Source: Epiperipatus broadwayi
Taxonomy: Eukaryota; Onychophora; Udeonychophora; Euonychophora; Peripatidae
Direction of reading: 5' to 3'
Length of the DNA stretch: 64,000 nt
NCBI GenBank assembly: GCA_028023455.1
Contig: JAQFVV010000151.1
Location: 62,001 to 126,000, forward strand
The translations under genes were made by a program, and so were the position numbers. Under the pieces are notes generated by a model that did no database searches, was not told the DNA's origin, and saw only the letters and a program-made list of their open reading frames with translations. Below are positions 14,713 through 26,719 of the stretch, piece after piece; position 1 is the first letter of the stretch; the number at the start of each line of letters is the position of its first letter.

Positions 14713-16825
14713 TATATATATATATATATATCTGTAAACTTATAATGTTTAATGACTATGGTCTTTTCTTTTCTTTGGGTATTCAATTCTATATTTCTTT
14801 ATTTATTGATGTAATTAATTACATACCTCAGTAATTTCCAACCTAGCTCTCTTAACTCTGTTAAATGTTAGCCTTTGCCAAAATGTGTGAAGTTGATAAG
14901 TAATTTATTTATAATAAATTCATCTTATGTACTGTTAAGTAGTTTAATGAATTATCTTAGCTCCAGAAATATAACTTTCACAAATAGCTATGAGTGCGGG
15001 TGTACCATAATTTATGCAGTCGGATATCTTAGTTTAGCAATAGAAATATGTTAGAATTATAATCTTTATCCCTTTGTTATTAATTTCAATTGATATTCAT
15101 TGAATTTGTCTTTATAATTAAACCAATCTAATGTTAGTTGTTGGTTTGCAAGTTAATCATTCATAAATGTGGGCCTTGGGAATGAGTCATCATTTTTTGC
15201 AATTAAATATAAATCTTATTCTATTATAAATGATAGGTGTTATTACTGAGTGATGCCAATGTTTTTCTCTTATTTAAGCCAGGGTAATCACTGGATACTT
15301 ATATTTATAGGTATCATTTTGCTCCATTAGGAAGGGTATAGTTCAAAGTGCATCCCATAGAAAAATGTGTCCATAATACTGTCGGGTGGTTAGTTGCAGA
15401 AGTTCCTGCACACCCAGATTTATTTATATGACCAGTCTCATAGGGTACCTGGTAGAAATCCTGCCAATCAGTTTATATTTCGCTCCCGGCTTACATCTAA
15501 AGTTTTGCTCCATTATCTTGTCCTATGGTGTCTATACCAATACCACCTCTCATCTAATTAATTATTTTTTATTCTCTGCTTATGATTTCACATCCCAAGC
15601 CTCCAACGTTCTTTGCCCTCAAATAACGGGCCCTCTGTAGAATTAATCATTAATATACCTATATATATATATATAATCTATTGTTGGGTTAAGTTAATTT
15701 GCTACTGTATATCTTGTTCAACTTTTGCCTCACATGATAGCTAATGTACTTAGTCTGGGGCATGAAATAATCTTTTTACTACCATTAAATACCCAAAGGG
15801 ACAGGTCAAATGCTTAATATGTTAATAATGTAAACTCAAGCCACATTAGGCGTATGGACTAAAATCAAATTCCATGTATGTAAATAAATTTATATTAATA
15901 TTAAATATATTTTTAAATTATATCTATGTGTCTATTTTCTTAATGTCTTGTAGCCATAGTGTCTCATGTCAAAATCAATTAAATATAACTAAGTCATTCA
16001 TTAGAGTTAGAATAATAATTAGTTGTAATAGAGTTGATTAGAGTCTTGTGCATCTCCCTGACCCTCGTGGCCTAAAATATGTTTGCTAATTTGATGGCAA
16101 GTATGTTATCCCATAGTTATATGTTGTGTAATCAATCTACTAAATTTAAACTCAGCATTGCAGGCCTTGAACCCACCTGTACTGCAGCTCTTTGACTATA
16201 GTGGATGGAAGATGCAACTGGTTAATGAGATATATGCATTCTGACCATTACAATATTTGTAATATATTGTAATCATCAATGTATAGGCCAACTATAACTT
16301 AATTTTTAATACAAAATCAAACTCTTACGATCATATGCCAAATCATTATTGCTCTAAACTAGATAAAGATTATAAATCTTAAAAGCTTGTAAATGTAAAC
16401 AAGGGAGAAATAAATATAATACCTTATTCTATTTTAAATTATTTTCCTGGGATAATATAAAAAATCTCTAAAAAATTAATCTGTAATGAAATCAAGTCAC
16501 ATACAATGCCTATTCATAAAATAAAATAGCTGGAAGAATAAAGACTTTAACACTAAAATATTTAAAAACATTATTCAACAAAGTTACTTATTAATAAAAA
16601 AAAATAGAAAATGATCTGATAATATGATAATTCAAACTTATACATTTTTATCAAAAAAAAATTTCACATCTAAAAATAGAATTAGCCAGTGGAATTTCAT
16701 TGATTAAACTAATTACCTTTTACTTTCTTTAAATTATTTGGTTCTCAAAAACACATTAATATAATGTTCCCAGGCTAGCAATTCTCTATTAATGTTGACT
16801 TTATTTTGGTTTGTTTACAAAGTTT
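14713..16825. other. Unassigned AT-rich DNA with TA tracts
   Basis: TA runs lie at 14713..14732 and about 15658..15675. A frame at 15386..15640 has no recognisable domain and I do not regard it as a gene. I see no repeat copies elsewhere in the window. Confidence 0.5.
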
Positions 16826-18570
16826 ACTTTCTTTTGTTTCTGAATTATTTTTCCCAAATAATATTTTTGATGATGGGATAATAATAATTCTTTTTTGTTA
16901 ATTTTTATTGACAAGAGGGTCTTTTTTGGTGTGTGTTCAAATAGTAATTTGTGTTTTTTTTAAAATAGTATTACGGTTTTTGTAAAATTGGATTGCCAAA
17001 ATTCAAGAGAGAATGGGTTTTTTGATGGATCTTTAAATAATAATTGATGTTACCTTGATAGGTTTCCATTTGATTGCTGACAACAAATAGTGGGGTGTTT
17101 TTGTGTACAATTAAATAATAATTTACATTACTTTTATAGGTTTACATTTCATTGCCAACAACAATTATTGGAAGAAGTGGTTTTTTTACATGTGTGTGTA
17201 TGTTTAAATAAAAACTAAAGTTACTTTTATCAGTTTATATTTGATTGACAATCAATTTGATTTCCTTTCATTTATAAATTATGGTTTTGGTTCTACAAAT
17301 AAATATTTTTGACAATGGGACAATAATAGTTGTTGTTTAATTTTTATTGACAAGAGGGTGTTTTTTGGTGTAGGTTCAAATAGTAATTTAGGTTGCGTTT
17401 AAATAATAAGTTACAGTCTTACTTTCATTGGTTTACATTTGATTGCCGACACTAATTATTGGGAGGGGTGTTTTTTGTGTGTACGATTGTAGACAACAAT
17501 TATTGGGGGAAGGGGTGTAACTGTTTAAAGAAAAGTTTGTTACTTTTAGTGGTAGTGTTCATTTGATTGCTGACAATACTTAGTGAAAGGGGTGGGTGTT
17601 TTTTGGTGATGATTAAATACTAATTTGCCTTTCTTTTATTTTACATTTGATTGACAACAACAATTATTGGGAGAAAGTGGTTGTTTTTTGTGTACGTTTA
17701 AATAAAAATTGAAGTTACTTTTATCGGTTACATTTGATTGACAACTGATTTGACTTTCTTTTTTTTTCCTTTATAAATTATGGTTTTGGTTTTCCCAAAA
17801 CCTAATATTTTTGACAATGGGACAATAATAGTTGTTGTTTCTTTCATTTTTATTGAAAAAAGCAGGTCTTTTTTGGTGTATGTTCAAATAGTAATTTGGG
17901 TTACGTTTAAAAAATAATTGCTTTACCTTACTTTTAGTGCTTTACATTTGACTGGTGACAATAATTAGTGGGAGGGGTGTTTTTGTGTATGATTAAAGAA
18001 TAATTGTACATTACTTTTCTTTTTTTTACATTTGATTGCCGACAACAATTATTGGGAGGAAGGGTTTTGCATTTTATTTTTGTTTGTGTGTATGTTTAAA
18101 TTAAAATTTAAGTTACTTTTATCGGTTACCATTTGATTGACAACTGATTTGACTTTCTTTATTTGTTTATAAATTATTTGGGTTTTCCCAAATAATATTC
18201 GCTTTGACAATGGGACAATAATAGTTGTTGTTTATTTAATTTTTATTGACAAGAGCGGGTCTTTTTCAGTGTATGTTCAAATAGTAATTTGCTTTATGTT
18301 TAACTAATAATTTACGGTCTTACTTTGATTGATTTACATTTGATTGCCAACAACAATTAGTGGGAGGGTTTTTTTCTATACAATTAAAGAATAATTAATG
18401 ACGTTTCTTTTATTTGACCATTTGATTGCTGACAACAACAATTATTGGGAAAAGAGGGTTTTTTTGGGTTAGGTTTAAATAAAAGTTTGAGTTACTTCTT
18501 TGATTTGACATTTGGGTTATTGCTGACAACAACAATTATTGGGAGAAGAAAGGATGTATGTTTAAATAAA
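16826..18570. repeat. Tandem array with higher-order structure
   Basis: A subunit of roughly 80-110 bp, marked by TTGATTGCCGACAACAATTA and then TTGGGAG plus a T-run, recurs about 13 times with divergence (near 17070, 17147, 17240, 17438, 17550, 17647, 17738, 17948, 18030, 18133, 18340, 18420 and 18520). A different block, GACAATGGGACAATAATAGT after AATAT, recurs near 16870, 17310, 17815 and 18210. That gives a higher-order period of about 400-500 bp. The T/G-rich strand is the plus strand. No coding capacity is seen. Confidence 0.85.
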
Positions 18571-19201
18571 AATTGAAGTTACTTCTTTTATTTTTTACAT
18601 TTGACAAAGGCTATTTGGAATCCCTCAAACAAACTTGCCTTTATGAATGAACCTTTCCATCGGCAACAATGACACTTACAAATGAAGGTCAAAAGTTGTT
18701 TTTGGACTTCAAATCTGCATATATTTGCTGCACAATCCAATCTTTTCTTTTAACAGCAGGATGTTTTTTTTCTGCTGTAGAAATATTCCAGTGCCGGCTT
18801 CTGTGTCTGGCAATTCCCATCTTTTCAATTTTTTTCTACATTGGAATTAGCTATCTACTTGGTCTCAGAAAAGTTCTCACTAAAACATGACTCAAAGCAT
18901 GATCATTAAAAATTTTATGCTATCCCACCCTAATCAATACTTTAGGAGGCTTACAGCTTTACAAGAAACAATCATGACACTGTTAAAATTGTTCAAAGGT
19001 AACAGTACATCAATTCATCTTAAAAAAAGGTCCCGATGAAAATTTAAATAATTTTGACACGATCAAATTGACACACCCTTGTATGATATTGTTACATAAA
19101 ATACATAACACAGCATTATGATATAGTGCATGACACACACAACTATAGCATTTTCCTCTGCTTTTAGCATCAGAAAAAGCCACACTGTTAGCGATTAAGC
19201 C
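18571..19201. other. Unassigned DNA
   Basis: A 73-codon hydrophobic frame at 18669..18890 has no recognisable motif and no start context I trust. No other feature was found. Confidence 0.4.
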
Positions 19202-19310
19202 GAGTTAACACTCTAAATTTTATTGTAGAAAGAAGACTTGATTCTGAGTTAACACTCTACCTTTTAGCATAGAAAGAAGACTTAACTCAGAGTTAACAAT
19301 CTTTCTAGGA
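19202..19310. repeat. 44-bp tandem repeat, about 2.5 copies
   Basis: GAGTTAACACTCTA starts at 19202 and 19246, and GAGTTAACA starts again at 19290. The two full units share AGAAAGAAGACTT at the same offset. Confidence 0.85.
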
Positions 19311-20409
19311 TTTATTTTATATAGAATGCTTAAAGGGTTGGGTGTGGCCACAGAAATGGCATATTTCTAGAAATTTAGCCAGAAATCGCACCATCCCATG
19401 GCTGAAATGAAGGATCAGATTACAAACAATTATTTATTTTTAAATAACAAAATTTGATGGACAATTCTTCCCAATCAAAGATAACAAAATTATTTTAATC
19501 CATTGTATTATTTGGAAGGATGTTAAATGAATTTAAAAAAGGTTTCAAAAGAAATGTTAAATTTAATAAAAAATAAATTATCTAAAAAGACCTTTCTATA
19601 ATTGGTAAATTAATAAATGTTACTAATTATAACCAAGTATTATTTCTATTAAAAGATAATGCTATTTAAATATAAAAATAACCTGCCTATTAAAAATAAT
19701 TTTACTGTAATTTTCTATTTCTTTTTGAGTCATTCTTTGACACTTCTAATTTTTAGTTTCCAAGTAGAATTTTAATTTGATGTTTTTTTCTTTCTAGGCT
19801 AATGTCCACAAATATTTTATCCATTCTGTCATACAATACTTTAGGTTTCTTGCAGAATTATTTTTATTTTCTTTTTATTATTTATTTTCAAGTCAGTTTA
19901 AGACATAATGATTTTCTACATTTTTAAACTAATTTTTCAAATCAGGCTACCACACAAAGTCTGAGGCAATCATGCTTTCAAAAGAAACAATATATGTTGC
20001 AGTTAAGAATATTCTTCTCTTTTGCATTTTTCTTGTAAGGTGGTTTTATGGAGATAGATTATGTTTAGCTTTTAGTTAACCATAGCTCATATTTGTCTTT
20101 GTATAGAACATGCTTTTAAATAGCTGATCTCTATAATACTTGAGTTAAGAATAACTACTGCTGTTCTTCCCAGCATCTGAGAGAAGAATTACTGTTATTT
20201 CTCTCTTCAACACCTACACCAATGCTGATTTCTGCTTACATGATGCTACATTTTTGAATCCCCTATTTTTGGAATAAAATGTGTCCAACAAAAATCCTAT
20301 CTTTCATATGAATAAATCAAACCCTGAAGAATTAAGTATATTTTGACAAAAAATGATTGTTCAGCTATTACCCTCTTTATATTATTTTTTATTTGCAAAA
20401 CAAGTGAAA
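19311..20409. other. Unassigned AT-rich DNA
   Basis: I see no coding sequence, structured RNA or repeat boundary in this stretch. Confidence 0.5.
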
Positions 20410-20540
20410 AAACAACGGATTGGCTTTTTTCAAAGCTTAGTTGACAAAGATTACTCGGATAATCAAAAGCACTTCTAAGTGAATAAAATTTTTTAATTAT
20501 TTAGTTATTATATTTACAAATAATCAGTTATATATATATA
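20410..20540 (+). mobile_element. PLE 3' tail fragment
   Basis: TAGTTGACAAAGAT and then ATAATCAAAAGCACTTCTAAG closely match the 3' non-coding end of the PLE at 30560..30600 and the reverse complement of 30110..30150. No protein-coding part remains. As with the other PLE pieces its 3' end runs toward a TA tract, here 20529..20543. Confidence 0.65.
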
Positions 20541-20543
20541 TAT

Positions 20544-20650
20544 TGTAACGATATATAAATATGTCGTTACATTAATTTTAAAAAAAAACTTAAAAGTTCG
20601 CAAATAAAAGGAAAAAACTAAATGCTAAAATTAAAATGTTTGTTAAACAT
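20544..20650 (+). mobile_element. Partial LTR of the TGTAACGA family
   Basis: The first 107 bp are nearly identical to the starts of the LTRs at 20665 and 23330: TGTAACGATATATAAA, CGTTACATTAATTT and AAAAGTTCGCAAATAAAAG. The copy then breaks off within a TA-rich spot and is joined to GTTTACTGATA, the sequence that precedes the LTR at 23330. This indicates a deletion of most of one LTR and most of an internal region. Confidence 0.85.
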
Positions 20651-20664
20651 ATAGTTTACTGATA

Positions 20665-22739
20665 TGTAACGATATATAAATATGTCGTTACATTAATTTA
20701 AAATAAAAAATTAAAAGTTCGCAAATAAAAGTAAAAAACTAAACGCTAAAATTAAAATATTGTTAAACGTATATACATTCGCACAGATGCTAAACTTTAA
20801 AAATATTTTTTTCATAAACAAAAAAAAAAGTATTTAAACGTATTTTTTTTAATAAAAAAATACAAGATTGAAATATAAAAATATTTTAATAAAAAAATAA
20901 CGTAAGTTAAAATAAAAACAGGTATTAATTAATTCCTGTAATCTGTAAATGGAAATGATTGTTTATTAATTATCTAAACGCTGTGTAATTAAAAAGTCAG
21001 ATGAAAAGATAGATAAGAGAAGAAAGAGATTTTAGCTTGACCAATGGAAGCACCAAACCTCAGCCCGGACCCGAACGAAAATTTGGATTAGTGATGTTTT
21101 GTTGATTGAATCCGTGTGGATAAAATAAAAAGGGAAATACAGTTTTTTTGGGCAGTTCCAGCGTTGTGTGTTTGAGAGGTGGTAGGACGCACATACCATA
21201 CTCTCTATTTAAAAATGAAAAATGAAAAGACTGTGATACCTTGAACCAGCTACTGCCATCTCCAGAACATTATCTTCCAATGGAGGCATTGTGGGAATTA
21301 AAAGCAGAAACCTGGACTCTTCTACCGTGAGCTATGAACTTTACAAATTAACAACAACCAAAAAAAGTAATTAAGAACTTTCGTCAGTGATTTTTTTTAA
21401 AGATTCAGCTAATTTAAATTTTAAAATGAACTCTTATTTGATTTTCAAATTAATAATTGATTGTTTAAATTTATATAGTTAAGTTTTGCTAAAATCATTT
21501 CCATTTTATTATTTTTATTTGTAGTAATATTTATTGTAGAAATTATTAAATGCATTACATTTAAGTTGGGTATAGACGTTGCATAGATTCGTTAGTGGTT
21601 GATTATGTTGTGGTTTTCACATTCGATTAGAATATATGTCAACGATATCACTGCAAGCATCTTACAATGAATGCTAATGGGATTTGTATATTCCCTATGC
21701 AAGTGACATTTATCGATGACTTTGTATTTTGATCGTTTGTGTTTAATTTTGGAATGTTTTTGACCGTGGAATCTGTGCAGCTGATCTGTACTCAACATTT
21801 TAAAGCAAATTTATAAAAATAATCTGTGCGAACGTATTTAAATGTTAAATTTAAGTCGGGCGTGAAGGGCTATATAGTTTTGTAAAGTTATATTAAGGGA
21901 GGGTAATCTTAGGTTATTCATTTCGTGGTTGAATTGGCTCAATGGATTGGATATATTTGTGTAATTAGTAGATGTAGTATAAGTTTCGCTACGTGCAGAA
22001 TCGCTGAATGCACCGCACCAACCCTTTGCCTATGGATGGGATTGTAAGTCGGCAAAAAGGATCACGGTCCCTTCCTATGGAGTTTTTATTTTATTGTTCT
22101 TCTTGCTATACAGACAGACATCATATTCCTGTATTGGACAAGAGTCAATGTTTTCTCTAACTACACTGTTCAGATGTCCATTCCTGACAGTATAGTATAT
22201 TTGTGCTGTTGTATTTTCATGCTACATTGAATACATAAATGTATCAGATGGATTGATGCCGGTTTGACTGCGAATTTTAGCCTAAGGTTAAATAGGGATA
22301 GAATGTTTTATTTTCAAATGCAAATCTATGTAGTCTATTCATACTTGACCATCTAAATAAAATATTAAACTCATTGAAATTTATGTAAATGTACAATTAA
22401 AGAGTAATATAAAAAATCTAAAAATGTTAAACCTATTCCTCAAAATTTAAATGTTATTTTATATGTGCATAAATAAATATTTTTATGTGTTAATTTCTGG
22501 CAGTGGCTTTTATTCTTTTATATTTAAGATATAAAATTTATAGATTTTTATCTCTGCGTCTCCGCTGAGCTAGTGACTTGGGCTAACGATCGGAATATTT
22601 AAATAAAGTGGAATCTTAACAGCGCGTATCTGCCTACTCTATAAATTATTTAGGCTCAAATGCCTAGATGGCGCCCTGGTAGTTGCAGACATTGTTTTTG
22701 CAGTTAGATTCGATCTTCACTTTCATTTCGATCGTTATA
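20665..22739 (+). mobile_element. Long terminal repeat (5' LTR of the 22.7-kb primer-binding site)
   Basis: This 2,075-bp LTR starts TGTAACGA and ends TCGTTATA, close to the expected inverted end TCGTTACA; the final CA has become TA. It matches 23330..25378 throughout. A likely TATA box (ATAAAAAGG) lies near 21127..21135. The primer-binding site follows two bases after its end. The length is far above that of most animal LTRs. It has no coding capacity; short frames inside it are chance. Confidence 0.88.
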
Positions 22740-23329
22740 ATTGGTGCCCAACATGGGGCCTTACCTCAGAGATTGACCCTGAGAAGGGGAATTGAAAGAT
22801 GAAATTTCCGATCTTTAATAAACGCGAGTGCCCTGAGAATTTTAAAACTGAATCATGCCCGTAAATTTTTTTCTGAAATTGTATAAATATATTTGTGTAT
22901 TGACGTGGAGTTACAATTTGAAATTTTGTCTTAAAGGTACTGCCAGTAAGAAAAATTGTGCATATGTAAAGAGAAATACGAGGAATAAAAAGTAATAAAT
23001 AAAACGTAATTAATAAATATAAATCATAATTTTTTTTTTAAAAAAAGTCTTGTTTAAAATCTAATCATTTAACTTGCCTAAATAATACTTAAAAGTTGAA
23101 GAAATGAATCTTGGAAGGGAGGGGGCAGAAATTTAGCTGGTAATAAGGAATCGGCAGTCAACATTTTTTTAATCATTATATTTGTGTGTAATTACTGTTT
23201 TGTCTTGTAAAAAAAAGTTTTGTCCTTTTGAAATTTTCATATATAATCAATTTGTGTAATGTAATTACTAACACTAAGTAAAGTCTTTTTTTTTTTAATG
23301 TTTTTGTTTTTTGAGGAAGTTTACTGATA
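22740..23329 (+). mobile_element. Internal region of the LTR element, non-coding
   Basis: Only 590 bp separate the two LTRs. The region opens with the primer-binding site and has no gag or pol frame. Its last bases contain a short purine run (GAGGAAG) about nine bases before the LTR, a weak candidate polypurine tract. This is the structure of a non-autonomous (LARD/TRIM-like) or internally deleted element that would need enzymes from elsewhere. Confidence 0.8.
22742..22760 (+). other. Primer-binding site, tRNA-Lys type
   Basis: TGGTGCCCAACATGGGGCC starts two bases after the LTR. The first 18 bases match the complement of the animal tRNA-Lys 3' end (TGGCGCCCAACGTGGGGC) at 16 positions. The two differences are C-to-T and G-to-A, both within CpG in the expected sequence, as methylation decay would produce. 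This site identifies the element as an LTR retrotransposon read on the plus strand. Confidence 0.85.
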
Positions 23330-25378
23330 TGTAACGATATATAAACATGTCGTTACATTAATTTAAAATAAAAACTTAAAAGTTCGCAAATAAAAGGAAA
23401 AAAACTAAACGCTAAAATTAAAATGTTTGTTAAACATATATATATATATATTTGCACAGACGCTAAACTTTAAAAATATTTTTTTCATAAACAAAAAAAA
23501 AAGTATTTGAACGTATTTTTGTTTAATAAAAAAATACAAGATTGAAATATAAAAATATTTTAATAAAAAAATAACGTAAGTTAAAATAAAAACAGGTATT
23601 AATTAATTCCTGTAATCTGTAAATGGAAATGATTATTTAGTAATTATCTAAAAGCTGTGTAATTAAAAAGTCAGATGAAAAGTTAGATAAGAGAAGAAAG
23701 AGATTTTAGCTTGACCAATGGAAGCACTAAGCCTTGGCTTGGACACTAATGAAAGTGATGGATTAGTGATGTTTTGTTAATTGAATCCGTGTGGATAATA
23801 TAAAAAGGGAAATACAGTTTTTTCGGGCAGTTCCAGCGTTGTGGGTTTGAGAGATGGTAGGATGCACATACCACACTCTCTATTTAAAAAAAGGAAAAGA
23901 CTGTGATACCTTGAACCAGCTATTGCCATCTCCAGAACATTATCTTCCAATGGAGGCATTGCGGGAATTAAAAACAGGAACCTGGACTCTTCTACCATAA
24001 GCTATATGAAATGAACAATTATTAAAATCAATTAAGAACTTTCATCAAGTTTTATAAATTGATAAACAAGCCAACTTAAATGTTAAAAATGGACTCTTAT
24101 CTGACTTATGTAAGTTTTTAAATCAAATTAATAATGTTTAATTTTATATGTTTTCCGATTGATAAAAATCATTTCCATTTTTTTTTCTTGTATAAATTGT
24201 TTATTGTTTAAATTTTAAATGATGAAATTTAGGTTGGGTATAGACGTTGCATAGATTCGTTAGCGGTTGATAATGTTGTGGTTTTCCCATTCAATTAGAA
24301 TATATGTCAATGATATCACTGCAAGCATCTTACGATGAATGCTAATGGGATTTGTATATTCCCTATGCAAGTGACGTTTATCGATGACTTTGTATTTTGA
24401 TCGGTTGTGTTTAATTTGTAATGTTTTTGACCATGGAATCTGTGCAGCTGATCTGTACTCAACATTTTAAAACAAATTTTATAAAATGCATTTGTGCGAA
24501 CGTATTTAAATGTTAAATTTAAGTCGGGCGTGAATGGCTATATAGTTTGTAAAGTTATATTAAGGGAGGGTAATCTTAGGTTATTCATTTCGTAGTTGAA
24601 TTGGTTCAATGGATTGGATATATTTGTGTAATAGTAGATGTAGTATGAGATCCACTATGGGCAGGATTATAGATATGCCACACACCCTCTGTTTGCCTAT
24701 GGATGGGTTTGTAAGTCGGCAGAAGACTGCAGTCCATTCCTATGGAGTTTTTTGTTTATTGTTCTACTTGCCAACAGATGTCACATTCCTGTTGGTGGTG
24801 AGTCAATGTCTTTTCTATTTCTACTTATTGTTCAGATGAAATTCCTGACAGTATAGTATTTTGTGTTGTCGTATCATGCTACATTGAATACATGAATGTA
24901 TCAGATGGATTGGCGCCAGTTGATTGCGAAATTTGTTGCCTAAGGTTAAATCAGGGAAGAATATTTTCTTTTCAAATGCAGATCTATGTAGTCTATTCAT
25001 ACTTGACCATCTAAATAAAATATTAAACTCATTGAAATTTATGTAAATGTACAATTAAAGAGTAATATAAAAATCTAAAAATGTTAAACCTATTCCTCGA
25101 ATTCGGAATGATTTTATATGTGCGTAAATAAATATTTTTATGTGTTAATTTCTGGCAGTGGCTTTTATATTTAAGATATAGATTTTTATCTCTGCGTCTC
25201 CGCTGAGCTAGTGACTTGGGCTAACGGTCGGAGTATTTAAATAAAGTGGAATCTTAACAGAACGTATCTGACTACTTTATAAATTTTTCTAGGCTCAAAT
25301 GCCTAGATGGCGCCCTGGTAGTTGCAGATATTGTTTTTGCGGTTAGATTCAATCTTCACTTTCATTTTGATCGTTATA
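23330..25378 (+). mobile_element. Long terminal repeat (3' LTR)
   Basis: This 2,049-bp LTR starts TGTAACGA and ends TCGTTATA, followed by a TA tract from 25379. It is collinear with 20665..22739. Differences are scattered substitutions plus small indels, including an extra TA run near 23438..23452. Shared landmarks include GAACCAGCTA-TGCCATCTCC, GGGAGGGTAATCTTAGG and GGCGCCCTGGTAGTTGCAGA. Confidence 0.9.
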
Positions 25379-26009
25379 ATATATATATACGTTGGGTGCC
25401 AAAAATATCTCATCTATATCAGTTCATCCCTTCCCTGATAAGGTGAACATGCACATATATTGAACATGAAACAAATATGGTGGCATGCCAGGATAGGAAG
25501 TAATTTCAAATCTTTTTTATGATCGGTTTGATACAATCATCGGTACTTTTATAAAGTATTGACTCTTACATATCTTTAAAAGATTTCTTTAATTTAAATC
25601 CTTGGTGCCACTCCCAGAAAAAAAGATTAATTCCCCCTCCTGAAAGGATATGTAAGACCAATAATAACATGAAATAAAATGAATCAAACAAAATCTAATA
25701 GAAATAAACATCTGATGCCCAAATATTCAAATCCTGATAAGGGAGTATCCCATATGCCAACTCATTGTTCTCTTTATCTCAGGTAAAGAAATAGGAAACA
25801 AACTTGCACAATTATCTAAGTGTCTTATTATGTTAGGGAAAGAAGTAATAAATTATCAAGGCAGTAAGGTAGTTTTATAAATATTAAATAAATGTTATTA
25901 AATCCCTTCACCAATTCCCAAGATAAATATAATAATAACAAACCCCAAATGCATAATATATATATATGTAAAATAAATAAAAATATCCGTTAATTAAAAA
26001 TAATATTGT
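25379..26009. other. Unassigned DNA between TA tracts
   Basis: A short TA run follows the LTR cluster and another lies near 25955..25967. A GGGTGCC motif at 25394 superficially recalls the primer-binding site but does not extend. No gene is seen. Confidence 0.5.
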
Positions 26010-26148
26010 AATTATAATTGAAATAATATTTTTAAACGGTTTATAAACAATTCAAACAATCTTTAAATCCGCAGAAGTACTTTCGGTTACTTTCAAACCT
26101 GCCTCAACTGCTATTAAATTCAAAAACTAAAAGCGGAAGCAAACGTCA

Positions 26149-26342
26149 TCAATTCAAATTCCACGAATCTCGTATTTTAATGTTAGAAGCTTGTCGATTT
26201 ATCAAATGTGTTTTATTCCTGTTTATAAAAATTGCCTCTTTAATTTTTCTTTTACTATGGTTTCTCTCCTCATGAAGAATTTTCACATTTTCAAAATTAA
26301 ATTTAAATTTATGTTTACATGTTTTTTCATGATCAAAGAAAA
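26149..26342 (-). pseudogene. PLE C-terminal endonuclease fragment, left arm
   Basis: The minus-strand frame encodes FNFENVKILHEE, then KRKIKEAIFINRNKTHLINRQ, ending WNLN before a stop. This matches the C-terminal end of PLE proteins: an F-x-F-x-N-V-K-I-L block, an R-K-I-K-E-A helix and an N-R-Q site. The reverse transcriptase and the start of the endonuclease are absent. The frame extends across the palindrome centre, but that part is read-through of the other arm. Confidence 0.75.
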
Positions 26343-26385
26343 CTGATGAAGATATTAAATCACCATTATTTAATATCTTCTTCAG

Positions 26386-26579
26386 TTTTCTTTGATCATG
26401 AAAAAACATGTAAACATAAATTTAAATTTAATTTTGAAAATGTGAAAATTCTTCATGAGGAGAGAAACCATAGTAAAAGAAAAATTAAAGAGGCAATTTT
26501 TATAAACAGGAATAAAACACATTTGATAAATCGACAAGCTTCTAACATTAAAATACGAGATTCGTGGAATTTGAATTGA
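26386..26579 (+). pseudogene. PLE C-terminal endonuclease fragment, right arm
   Basis: This plus-strand frame encodes the same peptide as the left arm, from DHEKTCKHKF through KRKIKEAIFINRN and LINRQ to WNLN. As far as I can tell the two arms encode identical residues, consistent with the near-perfect DNA palindrome. It is a fragment and not expected to be functional by itself. Confidence 0.75.
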
Positions 26580-26719
26580 TGACATTTGCTTCCGCTTTTA
26601 GTTTTTGAATTTAATAGCAGTTGAGGCAGGTTTGAAAGTAACCGAAAGTACTTCTGTGGATTTAAAGATTGTTTGAATTGTTTATAAACCGTTTAAAAAT
26701 ATTATTTCAATTATAATTA

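Larger units (their letters stand above)
26010..26719. mobile_element. Near-perfect palindrome made of two head-to-head PLE fragments
   Basis: The left arm 26010..26360 and right arm 26368..26719 are inverted complements of about 350 bp each around a 7-bp spacer. Only a few mismatches are visible, for example at CAAACGTCATC versus the CAAATGTCATC read from the other arm. Each arm carries the C-terminal end of a PLE protein pointing outward, and TA tracts lie just outside on both sides. PLEs are known to leave inverted and partial copies, but arm matching this close suggests recent formation or gene conversion. Confidence 0.9.

Noticed and set aside
15386-15640. An 84-codon frame with hydrophobic stretches
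   Set aside because: No recognisable family and no supporting signals; treated as chance.
18669-18890. A 73-codon hydrophobic frame after the tandem array
   Set aside because: No motif, no conservation visible in the window and no splice or start context; probably chance.
23777-23998. A 73-codon minus-strand frame within the LTR
   Set aside because: The matching part of the other LTR is not conserved as a protein, and the region is a promoter-like LTR section.
24609-24839. A plus-strand frame in the 3' LTR, with a similar frame at 57295..57597 in the solo LTR
   Set aside because: The resemblance is explained by shared LTR DNA; frames break by indels between copies and show no protein family.
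25392-25410. GGGTGCCA after the 3' LTR, resembling a second primer-binding site
   Set aside because: The match ends after a few bases and it lies beyond a TA tract, not directly after the LTR.
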